64,000 nucleotides of DNA, from assembly GCA_009809945.1 (NCBI GenBank), contig WTPW01000297.1, positions 353,590 through 417,589 of the forward strand, in the 5' to 3' direction. The notes below the pieces were generated by a model that was given only the letters and a program-made list of their open reading frames with translations, was not told the DNA's origin and ran no database searches. Position 1 is the first letter of the stretch, and the number at the start of each line of letters is the position of its first letter. Made by a program: the position numbers and the translations under genes. This document shows, in pieces, positions 10,693 to 23,664 of this stretch. Source of the DNA: Gigaspora margarita (taxonomy: Eukaryota; Glomeromycota; Glomeromycetes; Diversisporales; Gigasporaceae).

Positions 10693-12099
10693 TATCATGA
10701 TTTTACTATCATTTACCATTAAGAATTCTGTTACTGAATGTATTAATGCAGTTATATGTAGTAGTAAAGTTGAATTAGTATTAGATTATCATAATTTTTA
10801 CCATAATTTGATGTAAAAAATTCTATTATAGAACCATTATTCAGTGTCTACAGTACGTATTTAAGGTTGAGTTCATTGTGTTAAAATTATTTTTTCTATT
10901 TTGTTTCAAAATTAACTTTCTAATATGGTGTACATAGTGAATAAAGTTGAGTTAGTATCAAAATTATTGATTTTTGCATAAAATTTTTGTCACAGAACTT
11001 ACTTCCTATTCTAGTTTCATAATAAAAATCGTGTATTTTTAAATGCTATAACTCTCTTTCTAGTAAAGCAAATTCAATTCTGTACTTACTAATAACATAT
11101 AAATAGTGTAGTTATAAACCTTGTTGAGATATTTTTCAATTGACTTTATTAATTTTTTAAATTATAAATTAACAAATTTTAATAGTTATTTAAACGATTA
11201 AATTATAGAGACCTACAACAAATTATATAATAATATTAAATATGGCAGCATAGTTTTAAAATATCAAGATTTATACACCGTTTAAAAGATATAGTATTGA
11301 ATTTACTTTACTATGAAGGAAGTTATAACATTTTGAAAACACATGATTTAGTTTTTTAACGATTAAGTTATAGAGTTGCAAGTCCGGAATGTGTGACAGG
11401 TTAGTGCCAGACTACTAATCAGATTTCAAGATCAGTTGTTCGGTATGCCAAAAATCGGTTATATTTTAATATATCTTATTAATATCTAACCTTATCCAAC
11501 ATCCCACTATGCAGTATTGAAGTAAACTCCGATTTAACTAACTCCAAATTTGTCAGTGTGCATATAGATGTACCAATAATTCCCACTAACCCTAGATACA
11601 AAAAATACCATAAATAAGTAAATAATTTTTTTCTATGTTTTACAAGAAAGTTATGGGGTGGCATAGTATTTAATTTACCATATTTGTTTTTCTCAGAAAT
11701 CACAAGACAAATTATTAAGGCTTTTTTTTGACTTACAAATATTAGAATAAGTTTCAAAAAATGGAATTAATGAATGTATCCATATATTTTGCCGTAATCA
11801 TAAAAAGAGCAATGCAAACATATTTACTTACACGTAATTATCCGCGATAGCAATATTAAATGGGTTAACCTATAACAAATGTGCTTGGTAGGAAAATCGT
11901 GATTCCTTTATGTAATCATTACTTAATCAGCAATAGAAATGTTTACTATTTTGTTTTCAATTATTAAATAAGAATATAGATTAAATCAATTAAGAATGAT
12001 GAATGAATAAAAATAATAATACAAAACTGGTAAAATCTTAAGTACATGTATAATTATAGAAAATTAACTTTTTTACAATTTTCTTATTTTGCAGCTTGT
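10693..12099. other. AT-rich DNA with a foldback at about 11020-11360
   Basis: TGCTATAACTCTCTTTCTAG near 11044 and AGTAAAGCAAATTCAAT return inverted at about 11292-11350, making a foldback of about 340 bp. A minus-strand open frame at 11479-11757 (92 aa) has no recognisable domain. No other feature is seen. Confidence 0.4.
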
Positions 12100-12400
12100 A
12101 ATTTATGTAAAAATCAACACAGTCGGCTCTCTAAAAACCGGTATGCATGGTGGGCGGGTTTAGTATCGGTTTTGATAAGTAATCGGATTTGACAATATCA
12201 TGTGAAATGTGGGCACGCAACGACCAATCAAATTGCAAGATTGAATATATAAAGAAGTTGTTATTTATCAATCTCTTACACTGACAATCTATATGTATAT
12301 GAATTATATTTTATTAAAAATGTGTACACTGGCGCCCTATAACTGCTCTATTCGGAGACCCGGAAGGAAGAGGCGAAAAACAGGTCAAAAATAGATTGGA
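12100..12400 (+). mobile_element. Fossil end of an LTR retrotransposon (LTR tail and leader), broken
   Basis: A promoter-like block (CCAATCA, then ATATATAAAG) is followed about 80 bp later by TGGCGCCCTATAACTG, which looks like the tRNA primer-binding site just inside a 5' LTR, and a GC-richer leader. No coding part or second LTR is visible, so this is a remnant. The LTR start could not be fixed and age cannot be estimated. Confidence 0.4.
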
Positions 12401-12514
12401 TCAGTGTTGGAAATCTGTTTTGAAATTTATGTTCTCATGAGAACATATTTATTTGATTTAATGTTCTCAAAAATTTTTTTATGTTCTCAAATAAAAAAAA
12501 TTTTTTTTTTCTTT

Positions 12515-12650
12515 CTCTTCCTCTTCTTCTCTCTCTCTCACTCTCATTCTCTTTCTCTCTCCCATTCTCTCTCTCTCTCTCTTTTTCACACTCACTTTCT
12601 CTTTTTGCAATTATTTTCTTTCTCTTATTCTCTCTCTTAACTTATACTTT
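12515..12650. repeat. CT-rich low-complexity tract
   Basis: CTCTCT/TTTCTC microsatellite on the plus strand. Open frames here are simply translated low complexity. Confidence 0.85.
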
Positions 12651-13261
12651 TAGATTTCTTTTATTTATTTTTAATTTTCATTTTTAATTAATATATTTAA
12701 AAAAATTATTAATGGTAAAATAATAAAGAATATAATTTATTTAACTAATATTTATAAACAAAGCTAAATTATTTAAAAAAAAATAAAACTAAAATTCATA
12801 TATTTTTCTTAAAAAAAAAACAATTTAATATTTTAGGCTTTTATATAATGCTGAAGATGTTATTGGTTTAATCCAACTTGTATATTTGGTTTGTAGATAA
12901 GTCTTTAATGTTTCTTAAATATTTAAATAAATAAAATATAGTAAATATAATATATTATTCTTCTTCACTATAGTGAATTTAGTAAATTTATAAATTAAAA
13001 ATTTTTAATATAAATTTTAAAATATAGCACTAAAGTTTAAAATTATAATAACTAAAAGATTTGCTTGTAAAAAATTTATGTTATCATCATAATGAGTTTA
13101 GCTTTCTGAAATTTATATTAAATTTTGATTTAATTGGTATTCAATATAATAATATTAAATGTACTAGTATATCAAAGTTTGTACATACTGGACAGCATAA
13201 GACATCTGCTCTATTTATATAGAGCACAAATTTTTGATTCTTAAATAATCAATTTAGATTG

Positions 13262-13385
13262 GCTACTGTATTTTCTCCAAAATAAGCTACCTTCGAAAAT
13301 AAGCTACCCCCTCTTTTGGTCAAAAGCTCCAAAACGTCTTTAACAAAAAATAAGCTACCCCACGATCGACAATAGTTGCTACATA
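13262..13385. repeat. Short repeat with three AATAAGCTACC copies
   Basis: AATAAGCTACC occurs at about 13291, 13307 and 13349, flanked by GGCTACTG and GTTGCTAC. It is probably the end of an unidentified repeat. Confidence 0.4.
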
Positions 13386-13662
13386 GTAAACTCCAAATTT
13401 TTCTATGAAATTGATTAAAGTCGCTTAAGTAAACTTATTTAGAAGATCAAAATACACGTACTCTGAAATTTTTGTCAAGATTGGAAAAGTTTTTATTATT
13501 TGAATTTTGAATTTTAACTTCAGTGAAAAAATTAAAATTTTTTAAAAAATATATTCAATGAATGTAAAAATTAAAAGTTAAATAATAAAAAGTTCTCCAA
13601 TATTGACAAAAATTTAAAACTTTATTATTTTTAATAGCATTTAACTATAATTATCAAATAAC

Positions 13663-14880
13663 CTACAATTGCATGTGCCCATAATAATATTGTATCACTA
13701 TCTAACTTTAAATGCTGACTATTCTCTAAAATTAAACATCCTTGTATATGTATTGAACAAGCTGAAAGATTATCATAAATATTTTTTTGATAGTATTTAA
13801 GGTAGCTATAGTATTTGAATCTGTTTCAAGTGTCTAATAATTTAATAAACAGGTTTTAATTTTATAATTATTAATTTATTTAGATATACAAAAAATAACT
13901 TACATGAATTCTTTTATTTGGTTGATTTGATTCTTCATAATGTATATTCTTATTTTTTGGCTCTTGATAAACACATAATTGTAAATTTTTTTTATGCTTT
14001 ATCTCAGCTACAAATGCTTTAACTGCACCATCAGACTTTAAATCATAGTGATTTGCTGTAGAAGTATTTGAAATCTGATAGCAAATATGACCAAGTTCAA
14101 TTTTTCCCCATTGCTTAGGAAGTGTACATCTTTTTCAATATTTCCAAAAATCATAATATTAACAGGATTAAACAGGATAGCCAGTGCACCTTCTAATTTT
14201 TTATGAGGTTTTTCAAATTTATAATAACACACCAACATAATAAATACTATAAATAATAAAAATTACAATAAGCAAATAAATAAAAAATTATATATTATAA
14301 AATATATAAACATAATATATATATTTTATTACTATCAGGTGTATTTGTTATGGGAACTTCTATTGCTACAGGTGCTTCTATTGTTACAGGAGTTTCTACA
14401 ACTAATTTATTATTGATATTGGGTAAATTAGATGACATAGAAAAATTTGTTGTAAAAGATTGTTCAGTTAAATCTATAGTTTCAATAGTTTCATCTATAA
14501 TATTAATATTTTCATTTGATTCGTGCTGATTTCTTTTTGACCTAAATTATAAATATATTTATTATATTATTTATAAAAATAATATACCAGCTACAATAAA
14601 TTATAAATATAAAAAAAAATTTTAAAAATTTTTACCATCTTTATAATTTTTTATACAATTCGAACAAATATTAACAAAGTTTTGATCCGAAACATCAACT
14701 TTGGATATATTGCTTTGAAACCAATCCATAAATGCTTGATTATACTTTTTTTTTGTTTATTAGCACCCGTACGTGTAATATGTTTATGATGAAAATTTAT
14801 TTGATATTCACTGCCTTTTTTGCTTTTTCGATTAAGCTCTATCAGTTGACAAAGACAGTCTTTATCATAAACTTTTGAGC
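13663..14880 (-). pseudogene. Decayed multi-exon gene of unknown function
   Basis: On the minus strand four coding blocks are separated by AT-rich introns with usable splice sites: about 14880-14636, 14541-14333, 14247-13904 and about 13833-13663. Block 1 has KVYDKDCLCQLIELNRKSKK and a NICSNCIKNYKDG segment with a CxxC pair. Block 2 is acidic and Ser/Thr/Pro-rich. Block 3 includes NPVNIMIFGNIEKDVHF and then, after a one-base frame change near 14127, QWGKIELGHICYQI and LKSDGAVKAFVAEIKHK. Block 4 has YYQKNIYDNLSACSIHIQGC and DTILLWAHAIV. The junction between blocks 2 and 3 is in phase; that between 1 and 2 is off by one. I do not recognise the family. Peptide-like composition and splice sites support a real gene; the frame changes suggest it is dead. 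Confidence 0.55.
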
Positions 14881-15287
14881 ATACTTAACTTACTAAACAG
14901 ATAGAACAAGCATTAGAGCGATAACTAAGTAAAGGTAAAAGTTGTGACATTGTATTTGTGTCACTAAATTATTATTGTTGTACCAATAAATATAAAAATT
15001 GTATTTTACAAAAAAAAAAAATTGTATTACAAAAAAAAAAAATTGTATTGCAGCTGAAATTATAATTACTGACAAATGCAAAAAATTTTTGGTAAGTATA
15101 ATTACCAAAAATTCACTGTCGATCATCACAAAAATCATCACGTGTCCCACTAATTTTCAAATTAGCTGTAATAATGACAATTTATTTCAATGTACAGTTT
15201 GCGCATTATCTCTGTACATACGTATATATGTGCGAATGAGAAACAAATAAAAAGTTAATGTGTGCATAATATTTTTATGTACATCAA

Positions 15288-15462
15288 ATACTAATTGGCC
15301 CACTTATGTAAAGCTGGCCAGATAATTTGTTAATTCAGGCCAGATGATATGCTAATGCAGGCCAAATAATCTTATATTAAAAATCCTGCACGCAGAAATT
15401 TGAATCCTGCGCTTCCCACACAGGATCATGCACAGATTCACATGTGGCCCATTACTAATTGT
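15288..15462. mobile_element. Small inverted-repeat element with TGGCCCA ends
   Basis: ACTAATTGGCCCACTTATG on the left is mirrored by CATGTGGCCCATTACTAA on the right. AGGCCAGAT-type units repeat near the left end. No duplication could be defined. Confidence 0.4.
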
Positions 15463-15995
15463 ATTGTATTGTATTATATGTATTATATTGTATTGTATAT
15501 ATATATTATATATGTATAATACGTGCTGAATATGTATGAACGTATATGTTATTTATTATTATTATATGTTCTGTGCATTCTGATCTGAGCTATGCATTAT
15601 GATCTGATCTGATTCCCAAATTTTTTTATCATAATCAGGTTGTATTTATACTTTTTTTTATCACGTAAATGTAGTTTTAAGAAAATGATATTTAATTAAT
15701 GTGTGACTTTTGTGAAAATAACAATATATAACAATTATTCGAATAGATACATAATTTCTGCTCTTGTTTCCTTTATTGGTTGTTTACCTTTACGAAACTA
15801 AAAAATATAATTTCCTTAATGATACTTTTTTACATTAATTTCTAAACCATTCAATCAGTGCAAAATTTGCATTCGACCAATAGGGATTAGTAAACCCAAA
15901 TTCTGATCTGTGATCATTGCATATGACACTTAAAATAATATAGATCTGATCACTAGATCAAGAGAATTTTGCTGTAAAAATTGTACGTGCAATTA

Positions 15996-16547
15996 GAGGT
16001 CTGATCTGATAAATGTTTTATTCAAATATTTACTGAATGTTTGAATATTTGAATATATAAAATTTTCACCAAATGAATATTCGAATATTTAAAATTTTCA
16101 CTAAATATATTCATTGAATATTCATTGAATATATATATTAAAAGTAGCAAATTTTGATATTAATAATCAAATATAATTGGCTAATTTTTGTATAATAAAT
16201 TCTAATTAGTTAAAAAATATATATAACTAATTTTTAATACCAAATTTTTAAATATATATAAACTTTAAAATATTATAACAATTATAAATTAAATAAATAT
16301 CTACTTCTACAAAATTGTGGCTTTGGATTAAGACAACAAAATTTCTTAAAAAGAATTTTTTAAAATTATTTGTTTTTGAATTATGCTACTTTATTTTTTT
16401 TATATTTAGTACTATATATTTAATATTCAATGAATATTCAGTGAATATTCATTGAATATTTTCAAAATTTTTGAATGAATATTTGAATATTAAAAAGATT
16501 GACCAAATGAATATCTGAATACAAAATTTTTGACTGGATAAGACCTC
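15996..16547. mobile_element. Mutator-like miniature element, about 552 bp, with about 10-bp target duplication
   Basis: GAGGTCT at the left end is mirrored by AGACCTC on the right. Flanks TACGTGCAAT (15984-15993) and TACGTGCGAT (16548-16557) match at 9 of 10 positions. Both subterminal regions hold dense arrays of GAATATTCATTGAATATTC-like motifs. There is no coding capacity. The superfamily call rests on duplication length only. Confidence 0.5.
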
Positions 16548-16773
16548 TACGTGCGATGTTCTTTTTCTTGGATGAATACGTTAAATAGTTTTATATTTAT
16601 TTATTTAATTTTTTTTTTTGCTCCTCTCTTTTGTAAGAGGATTGTAATGTTAACTACTAAATCAAATTTAACTGACCTAATTAGCAACTCAACTAGAATC
16701 TCTTGGCTAAATTATCTTGAAGCAAATTCGTTATAATAGATTTACTACTTTAAAAAATTATTTGTTTATTTTA

Positions 16774-17141
16774 GGCCATATAAAGTTAAGTTTTTGTTTT
16801 GTATTACCCACTGATCTATTTTTCAATTTTTCCTTTTTTTTATTTATGTCCCAATTGTTCCGATTATTCTATTTTTGTTATTTAAATTTTTCCCCATAAA
16901 TTATTCCGGTATCACCTGATGGAGACATTAGCTTTTCAAAATTATCTGACAGGGTCGATAGATAATCTAACTGTTAACCCTCAATTTCTGATTCCATGTT
17001 ATACAAAGCATGAAATTAACTTTATGTAGTTTAGATTCAACATAAGGCTATTAATTTATATAGATTAAAAAAAAAATTGACTGACCAACTGGGAATTTTG
17101 AAACTCATGTAATGCAAATAAAAAATTAACTTTGTGTAGCC
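16774..17141. mobile_element. TTAA-target miniature element (GCAAAGTTAA family), copy 1
   Basis: Left end GGCCATATAAAGTTAAG with TTTTGTATTACCCACTGA; right end the inverse (TTAACTTTGTGTAGCC). The outside bases TTAG/TTAT are close to the TTAA seen at other copies. The interior contains a second, smaller inverted pair. Confidence 0.5.
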
Positions 17142-17577
17142 TTATATGTTTGGTTCATTTTCTCTCTTCCCCTCTTTTCCAGTTCTAGAAATTGATGTTA
17201 ACCAAAAACTTAAGTTTGAACACCTTAATAATATAGTACTATAATTCTTCACAGATTTCAATGGATGTACAGCCTTAATGACTCAGTAGTTTAGAATAAG
17301 ATTTTGTAAAGATTAATATTATGTCTTTAATATAAAAAATTTTTTTTAAACTATTGTTCTAAAAAGGATTTGGCCAGTTTTTTTATATTTAAACAAAAAA
17401 ATAGTTCTATAACTTTGTAAAGACATTATATTGGTCTTTTCCTAAACCACTGAGCCACCCATTTGAAATTTGCAAATAATTATAAAATTTTAAATAATAA
17501 ACTTAATTTTATACTATATAGTCAATGTACATAGTTTTGGTTTACATAGAATATCGATCACTTGATGCAAACTCATA

Positions 17578-17811
17578 CAGGAGAGTCACCAAAATTCTGG
17601 GTCAGAATACATCATAGTGCATTGAAATTATGGTCAACTGGGTTAGAATTAATCCATTTTGCCCCAAAATCATAAAAAATCATACTAATAAAATCATATC
17701 CTATTCATTAAGTATAAAATGCCAATTTTTGCTATAGAACCTGCTAACAACTATAGCTAAACACTGACCTAGATCAGACACATCTGATCTGGAGTTTTGG
17801 TGACACTCCTG
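17578..17811. mobile_element. Mariner/pogo-like miniature element, 234 bp
   Basis: CAGGAGAGTCACCAAAAT is mirrored by TTTTGGTGACACTCCTG, with TA at 17576-17577 and 17812-17813. Diverged relatives lie at 28190-28392 and 34114-34729. Confidence 0.65.
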
Positions 17812-19415
17812 TAAAATTCCTTGATGCAATGTATCATTATTAATTAACAATAATGGTAAGTGTTCGTTACAAATCAAGGTAGGTATACATAAATTGATAC
17901 TAGTAATATGCAAGCACATAAACAGGTAAACCTAAAAACAAATTAGAAAAAGTGATCTATATATAGGTGTTAAAAAAGCCTCATCCACATATAGACAAAA
18001 AAGCCCTATGTACAAATTAGGAAAAATTGACCCACATATACTTACGTTCTTACATATGTAGATGGAAAAGCCCATACAAATCAATCCAAGCCCAATGCAA
18101 TTACAAAATTAGTTACAGTTCATCCTATATAAAACAAGTTTATAAAATTAGTCTGCTAATAAATACAGAAATAATTAATCATATGACGTATTTAAAAAAG
18201 AAATACCTGATTAAAAGAATTTGTACAGAAACACTTCACATGCTACTTTGCTATTATATACAATTCATTTCATTTACATTAATTATTTCATTTAGCAAGT
18301 GAGTATAAAGAACATTCAATAATTTTACGAAAAACAAGCTCACAAAGCAAGAAAATAAATACTTATTTACCATTATGTATGATTCATTTTATTCACATTA
18401 ATCATTTCATTCAGCAAGTATAAAGAACATTTAATAATTTTACGAAATTAAAATTGAAAAACAAATTCACAAAACAAGAAATTAAATACTTATTTACCAT
18501 TATATACAATTCATTCATTTGCATTAATTAAGTCTGTGAGTACAAAAAAAGCTAATAATTTTATGAAATAAAAACTGCAAAACAAGTTCACAAATCAAGA
18601 AAATAAAACTTATTTACTATTATGCACAATTTATTTCATTCAATTAATTCAATTAATTATTTCATTCAGTGAGTGAGTATAAAGAACATTTAATAATCTT
18701 ATGAAGTAAAACTATAAAACAAGTTTACAAAACAAGAAAATAAATGCTTATTTACCATTAAGTACTCATTTCAATTGCATTAATCATTTCATTCAGTGAG
18801 TGAGTATAAAGGACATTTAATAATTTTACTAAACAAAAACTGCAAAATATGTTTACAAAACAAGAATATAAATACTTATTTACCATTATGTACTCATTTC
18901 ATTTGCATTAATCATTTTATTCAGCAAGTGAGTATAAAGAACATTTAATAAGTTTACAAAACAAGAATATAAATACTTATTAACCATTACATACAATTCA
19001 TTTCATTCGCATTAATTATTTCATTTAGTGAGTGAGTATAAAGAATATTTATTAATTTTACGAAGTAAAAACTGCAAAACAAGTTTACTAAACAAGAAAA
19101 TAAATACTTATTTACAATTTATTTCATTCACATTAATCATTTCATTCAGCTAGTAAGTATAAAGAACATTTAATAATTTTATGAATAAAAACTGCAAAAC
19201 AAGCTCACAAAACAAGAAAATAAATTCTTATTTACTATTACATACAATTCATTTTATTCACATTAACCATTTAAGAGTATAAAGAACATTTAATAATTTA
19301 TGAAATAAAAACTGAAAAACAAGTTCACAAAACAAGAAAATAAATACTTATTTACCATTACGTACAATTCATTTCATTTGTATTAATTAAGTCTGTGAGT
19401 ACAAAAAATGTTTAA

Positions 19416-19781
19416 GTGGTAATCCGCAGTTAAAGGGTCAAAATTTCATAGTGAAAATCAGCAGAGTTTTACTAATTGCCTTATATAGAAGTGGAATGCC
19501 GTACATTTCCAATCATAATAAAAAACCCTATAGTAAACAATCAACAAATACTCATATCATGTCATATACTAATGTGATTTGAATGATTTAACTATCATTA
19601 GAATTAGAAAAGTTGGTTCTGCAAAGTTTAATTAGAAATTATAAAAGGTTTGCTTAGTAAAAAAAATACTTTTATATGTAGAAAAGCCCTATTCACACAC
19701 TATAGAAATTTACTATTGAATTCTGCTATAATTGATTATAAAATGATCATCATTTTTTACTCTTTATCTGCGATTTACTAC
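19416..19781. mobile_element. piggyBac-like miniature element inside the satellite, 366 bp
   Basis: GTGGTAATCCGCAGTTAAAG is mirrored with mismatches by CTTTATCTGCGATTTACTAC. TTAA flanks both ends (19412-19415, 19782-19785), splitting the satellite string GTTTAATAATTTT. No coding capacity. Confidence 0.65.
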
Positions 19782-22217
19782 TTAATAATTTTATGAAATA
19801 AAAGCTACAAAACAAGTTCACAAAACAAGAAAATAAATACTTATTTGCAATTAATACAATTTATTTCATTCAATTAATCATTTCATTCAGTGAGTGAACA
19901 TTTAATAATCTTATGAAGTAAAACTATAAAACAAGTTTATAAAACAAGTAAATAAATGCTTATTTACCATTACATACTCATTTCATTGGCATTGATCATT
20001 TCATTTAGCAAGTGATTATAAAGAACATTTAATAATGTTACAAACAAAAACTGCAAAATAGTTTACAAAACAATATTTATTAATTTTACAAAGTAAAGCT
20101 GCAAAACAAGTTCACTAAACAGAAATGAATACTTATTTACTGTTATGTACAATTTATTTCATTCACATTAATCATTTCATTCAGCTAGTGAGTATAAAGA
20201 ATATTTAATAATTTTACAAATAAAAACTGCAAAACAAGCTCACAAAGCAAGAAAATAAATACTTATTTACCATTATGTACAATTCGTTTCATTCACATTA
20301 ACCATTTTATTCAGCAAGTGAGTATAAAGAACATTTAATAATTTTATGAAATAAAAACTGAAAAACAAGTTCACAAAACAAGAAAATAAATACTTATTTA
20401 CTATTACATACAATTCATTTCATTTGCATTAATTAAGTCTGAGTACAAAGAACGTTTAATAATTTTATAAAATAAAAACTGCAAACAAGTTCACAAAACA
20501 AGAAAATAAACACTTATTTACCATTATATACAATTTATTTCATTCAATTAATCATTTTATTCAGTGAGTGAGTATGATATAAAGAACATTTAATAATCTT
20601 ACGAAGTAAGAACTATAAAACAAGTTTACAAAACAAGAAAATAAATGCTTATTTACCATTACATACTCATTTCATTGCCATTAATAATTTCATTTAGCGA
20701 GTGAGTATAAAGAACATTTAATAATTTTACAAAACAAAAACTGCAAAATAAGTTTACAAAACAAAAATATAAATACTTATTTACCATTATGTACTCATTT
20801 CATTTGCATTCATCATTTCATTCAGCGAGTGAGTATAAATAACATTTAGTAAGTTTACAAAACAAGAATATAAATACTTATTTACTATTATATACAATTC
20901 ATTTCATTTGCATTAATTATTTCATTTAGTGAATAAGTATAAAGAATATATATTAATTTTATGAAGTAAAAACTGCAAAACAAGTTCACTGAACAAGAAA
21001 ATAAATACTTGTTTACAATTCATTTCATTCACATTAGTCATTTATTCAGCTGGTGAGTATAAAGAACATTTAATAATTTTATAAATAAAATCTGCAAAAC
21101 AAGCTCACAAAACAAGAAAATAAATGCTTATTTACTATTGTGTACAATTCATTTCATTCACATTAACCATTTCATTCAGCAGGTGAGTATAAAGAACATT
21201 TAATAATTTTGTGAAATAAAAACTAAAAAACAAGTTTGCAAAACAAGGAAATAAATACTTATTTACCATTACATATAATTCATTTCATTTGCATTAATTA
21301 AGCCTGTGAGTACAAAGAATGTTTAATAATTTTATTAAATAAAAACTGCAAAACAAGTTCACAAAACAAGAAAATAAATACTTATTTACCACTATGTACT
21401 CATTTCATTGGCATTTAATCATTTCATTCAGTGAGTGATTGTAAAGAACATTTAATAATTTTACAAAACAAAAACTGCAAAATAGGTTTACAAAACAAGA
21501 ATATAAATACTTATTTACCATTATGTACTCATTTAATTCACATTAATTATTTCATTCAGCAAGTGAGTATAAAGAACATTTAATAAGTTTACAAAACAAA
21601 ATAAATGCTTATTTACCATTATGTACTCATTTCATTGGCATTAATCATTTCATTTAGCGAGTGAGTATAAAGAACATTTAATAATTTTATGAAACAAATA
21701 CTGCAAAATAAGTTTACAAAACAAGAATATAAACCATTATGTACTCATTTCATTTGCATTAATCATTTCATTCAGCAAGTGAATATAAAGAACATTTAAT
21801 AAGTATACAAAACAAGAATATAAATACTTATTTACTATTACATACAATTCATTTTATTTGCATTAATTATTTCATTTAGTGAGTGAGTATAAAGAATATT
21901 TTTTTAATTTTACGAAGTAAAAACTGCAAAACAAGTTCACTAAACAAGAAAATAAATACTTATTTACTGTTATGTACAATTCATTTCATTTTCATTAATC
22001 ATTTTATTCTGTGAATGAGTATAAAGAACATTTAATAATTTATGAATAAAAACTGCAAAACAAGCTCACAAAACAAGAAAATAAATGCTTATTTACCATT
22101 GCGTACAATTCATTTCATTCACATTAATCATTTTATTTAGCAAGTGAGTATAAAGAACATTTAATAATTTTATGAAATAAAAACTGAAAAACAAGTTCAC
22201 AAAACAAAAAATAAATA

Positions 22218-22482
22218 CTGTAGTGCACTGACCAAAGTATCCAGGGTACAATGCAATCTACTCATAAAAAAAAACTTACAAAAGACCCAGGTATATTATA
22301 CAGCAACAGGTCAGTGTTACAAGAAAAAAAATTTTATACATATACATATTTTGCATTTACAATGAGCAGTCTAAAAATTTAAAAAAACCTATATTTAATT
22401 AATAGAGATCTCGTGTTTTGTACCAGGGTACTTTGCAATGGGAGGTATTGAAAAAGGGGGTACTTTGGTTAGTGCACTATGG
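22218..22482. mobile_element. Mariner-like miniature element in the satellite, 265 bp
   Basis: CTGTAGTGCACTGACCAAAG is mirrored by CTTTGGTTAGTGCACTATGG, with TA duplicated on either side; it splits the satellite word AAATAAATACTTATTTACC. A copy in opposite orientation is at 27892-28157. Confidence 0.75.
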
Positions 22483-22805
22483 TACTTATTTACCATTATA
22501 TACAATTATTTCATTTGCATTAATTTAGTTAAGTAAAACTGTAAAACAAGTTCACAAAACAAGAAAATAAATGCTTATTTACCATTATGTACTCATTTTA
22601 TTCACATTAATCATTTTATTTAGCAAGTGAGTATAAAGAATATTTAATAATTTTACGAAACAAAAACTGCAAAAAAGTTTACAAAACAATAATATAAATA
22701 CTTATTTACCATTATGTACAATTCATTTTATTCGCATTAATCATTTCATTCAGCAAGTAAGTATAAAGAACATTTAATTTTACAAAATAAAACTGCAAAA
22801 CAAGT

Positions 22806-23664
22806 TCAAAAAAAAATTTATTTTTTATTGCACATATCTTATGTAACAACCCATGCTATTTTTGAAAGCTTATTTGCATGGGTATATATTTTCATATATA
22901 CCTGTATGAATGAACTATATTTCACAAAGGCAAAACAAAATTTAGCTTTACTTTCATTAAATGAAGACTAACATTTTAGTTTGATGGTTTTAAAATTCTT
23001 ATAGTTGGTAGTTTTTAAAATTCTTATAGTAGTAAAGACATTATTTGGTTTGTTGATAATTTTTCAAATTCTTATAGCAGAGTGAAGACTTTATTTTGTT
23101 GGGAGATTTTTAAGATCCTAATACTATATTTCAGTCAAATATTTTTAAAATTCTTATAGCTGGTGAAAAACTTTTTATTTAGTTTATTTTAAAATTTTTT
23201 AGTTGGGAGAAGATTATATTGGTCAAATAATTTTTAAAGTTTTTATAACTGTGCAAAGACTATATTCAGTTAGATGATTTTAAAATTTTCATAGCTGGCG
23301 AAGACTATATTAGGTAATTTTTAAAATTCTTACAATAAAAAATTATAAATTTTTAATTTTTGGGCCAAAAATTAATGAGTCGAACCATTTTTAAAGTTCT
23401 TATAATCTTGAATTCAAATTCGAACCTATTTTTTTCCTTGTAAGGTTGTTAAAATTTTCAAAAAAAATAATATGTTTATATAAAATAGTTCATCAAATTG
23501 GTTCTACATGTTAAAGACTTTTTTATCAAAACTGATCTACAAAGTTGTTTTGAAGTTTTTTTTCATAGTTGCAACAAATAAAAATATTGTAATTTTGCTT
23601 GATATTTAAAAGAGAAAAAAATAAAGTTGGGATAATTAAGATAAAGTTTTACAAACCAATGAAA
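22806..23664. repeat. Non-satellite spacer with a degenerate 45-60-bp repeat
   Basis: Between the main array and three outlying satellite units, TTTTAAAATTCTTATAGCTG followed by GTGAAGACTATATT recurs about eight times at 22965-23340. Outside that core the spacer is plain AT-rich DNA. Confidence 0.55.

Noticed and set aside
11479-11757. 92-aa minus-strand frame with a hydrophobic stretch
   Set aside because: Composition typical of AT-rich noncoding DNA; no recognisable family.
12404-12687. Leu/Ser/Phe-rich open frames
   Set aside because: Translated CT-rich microsatellite, the same DNA open in two frames.
18027-18302. 91-aa open frame at the satellite start
   Set aside because: It runs into the satellite monomer and has no domain; AT-rich chance frame.
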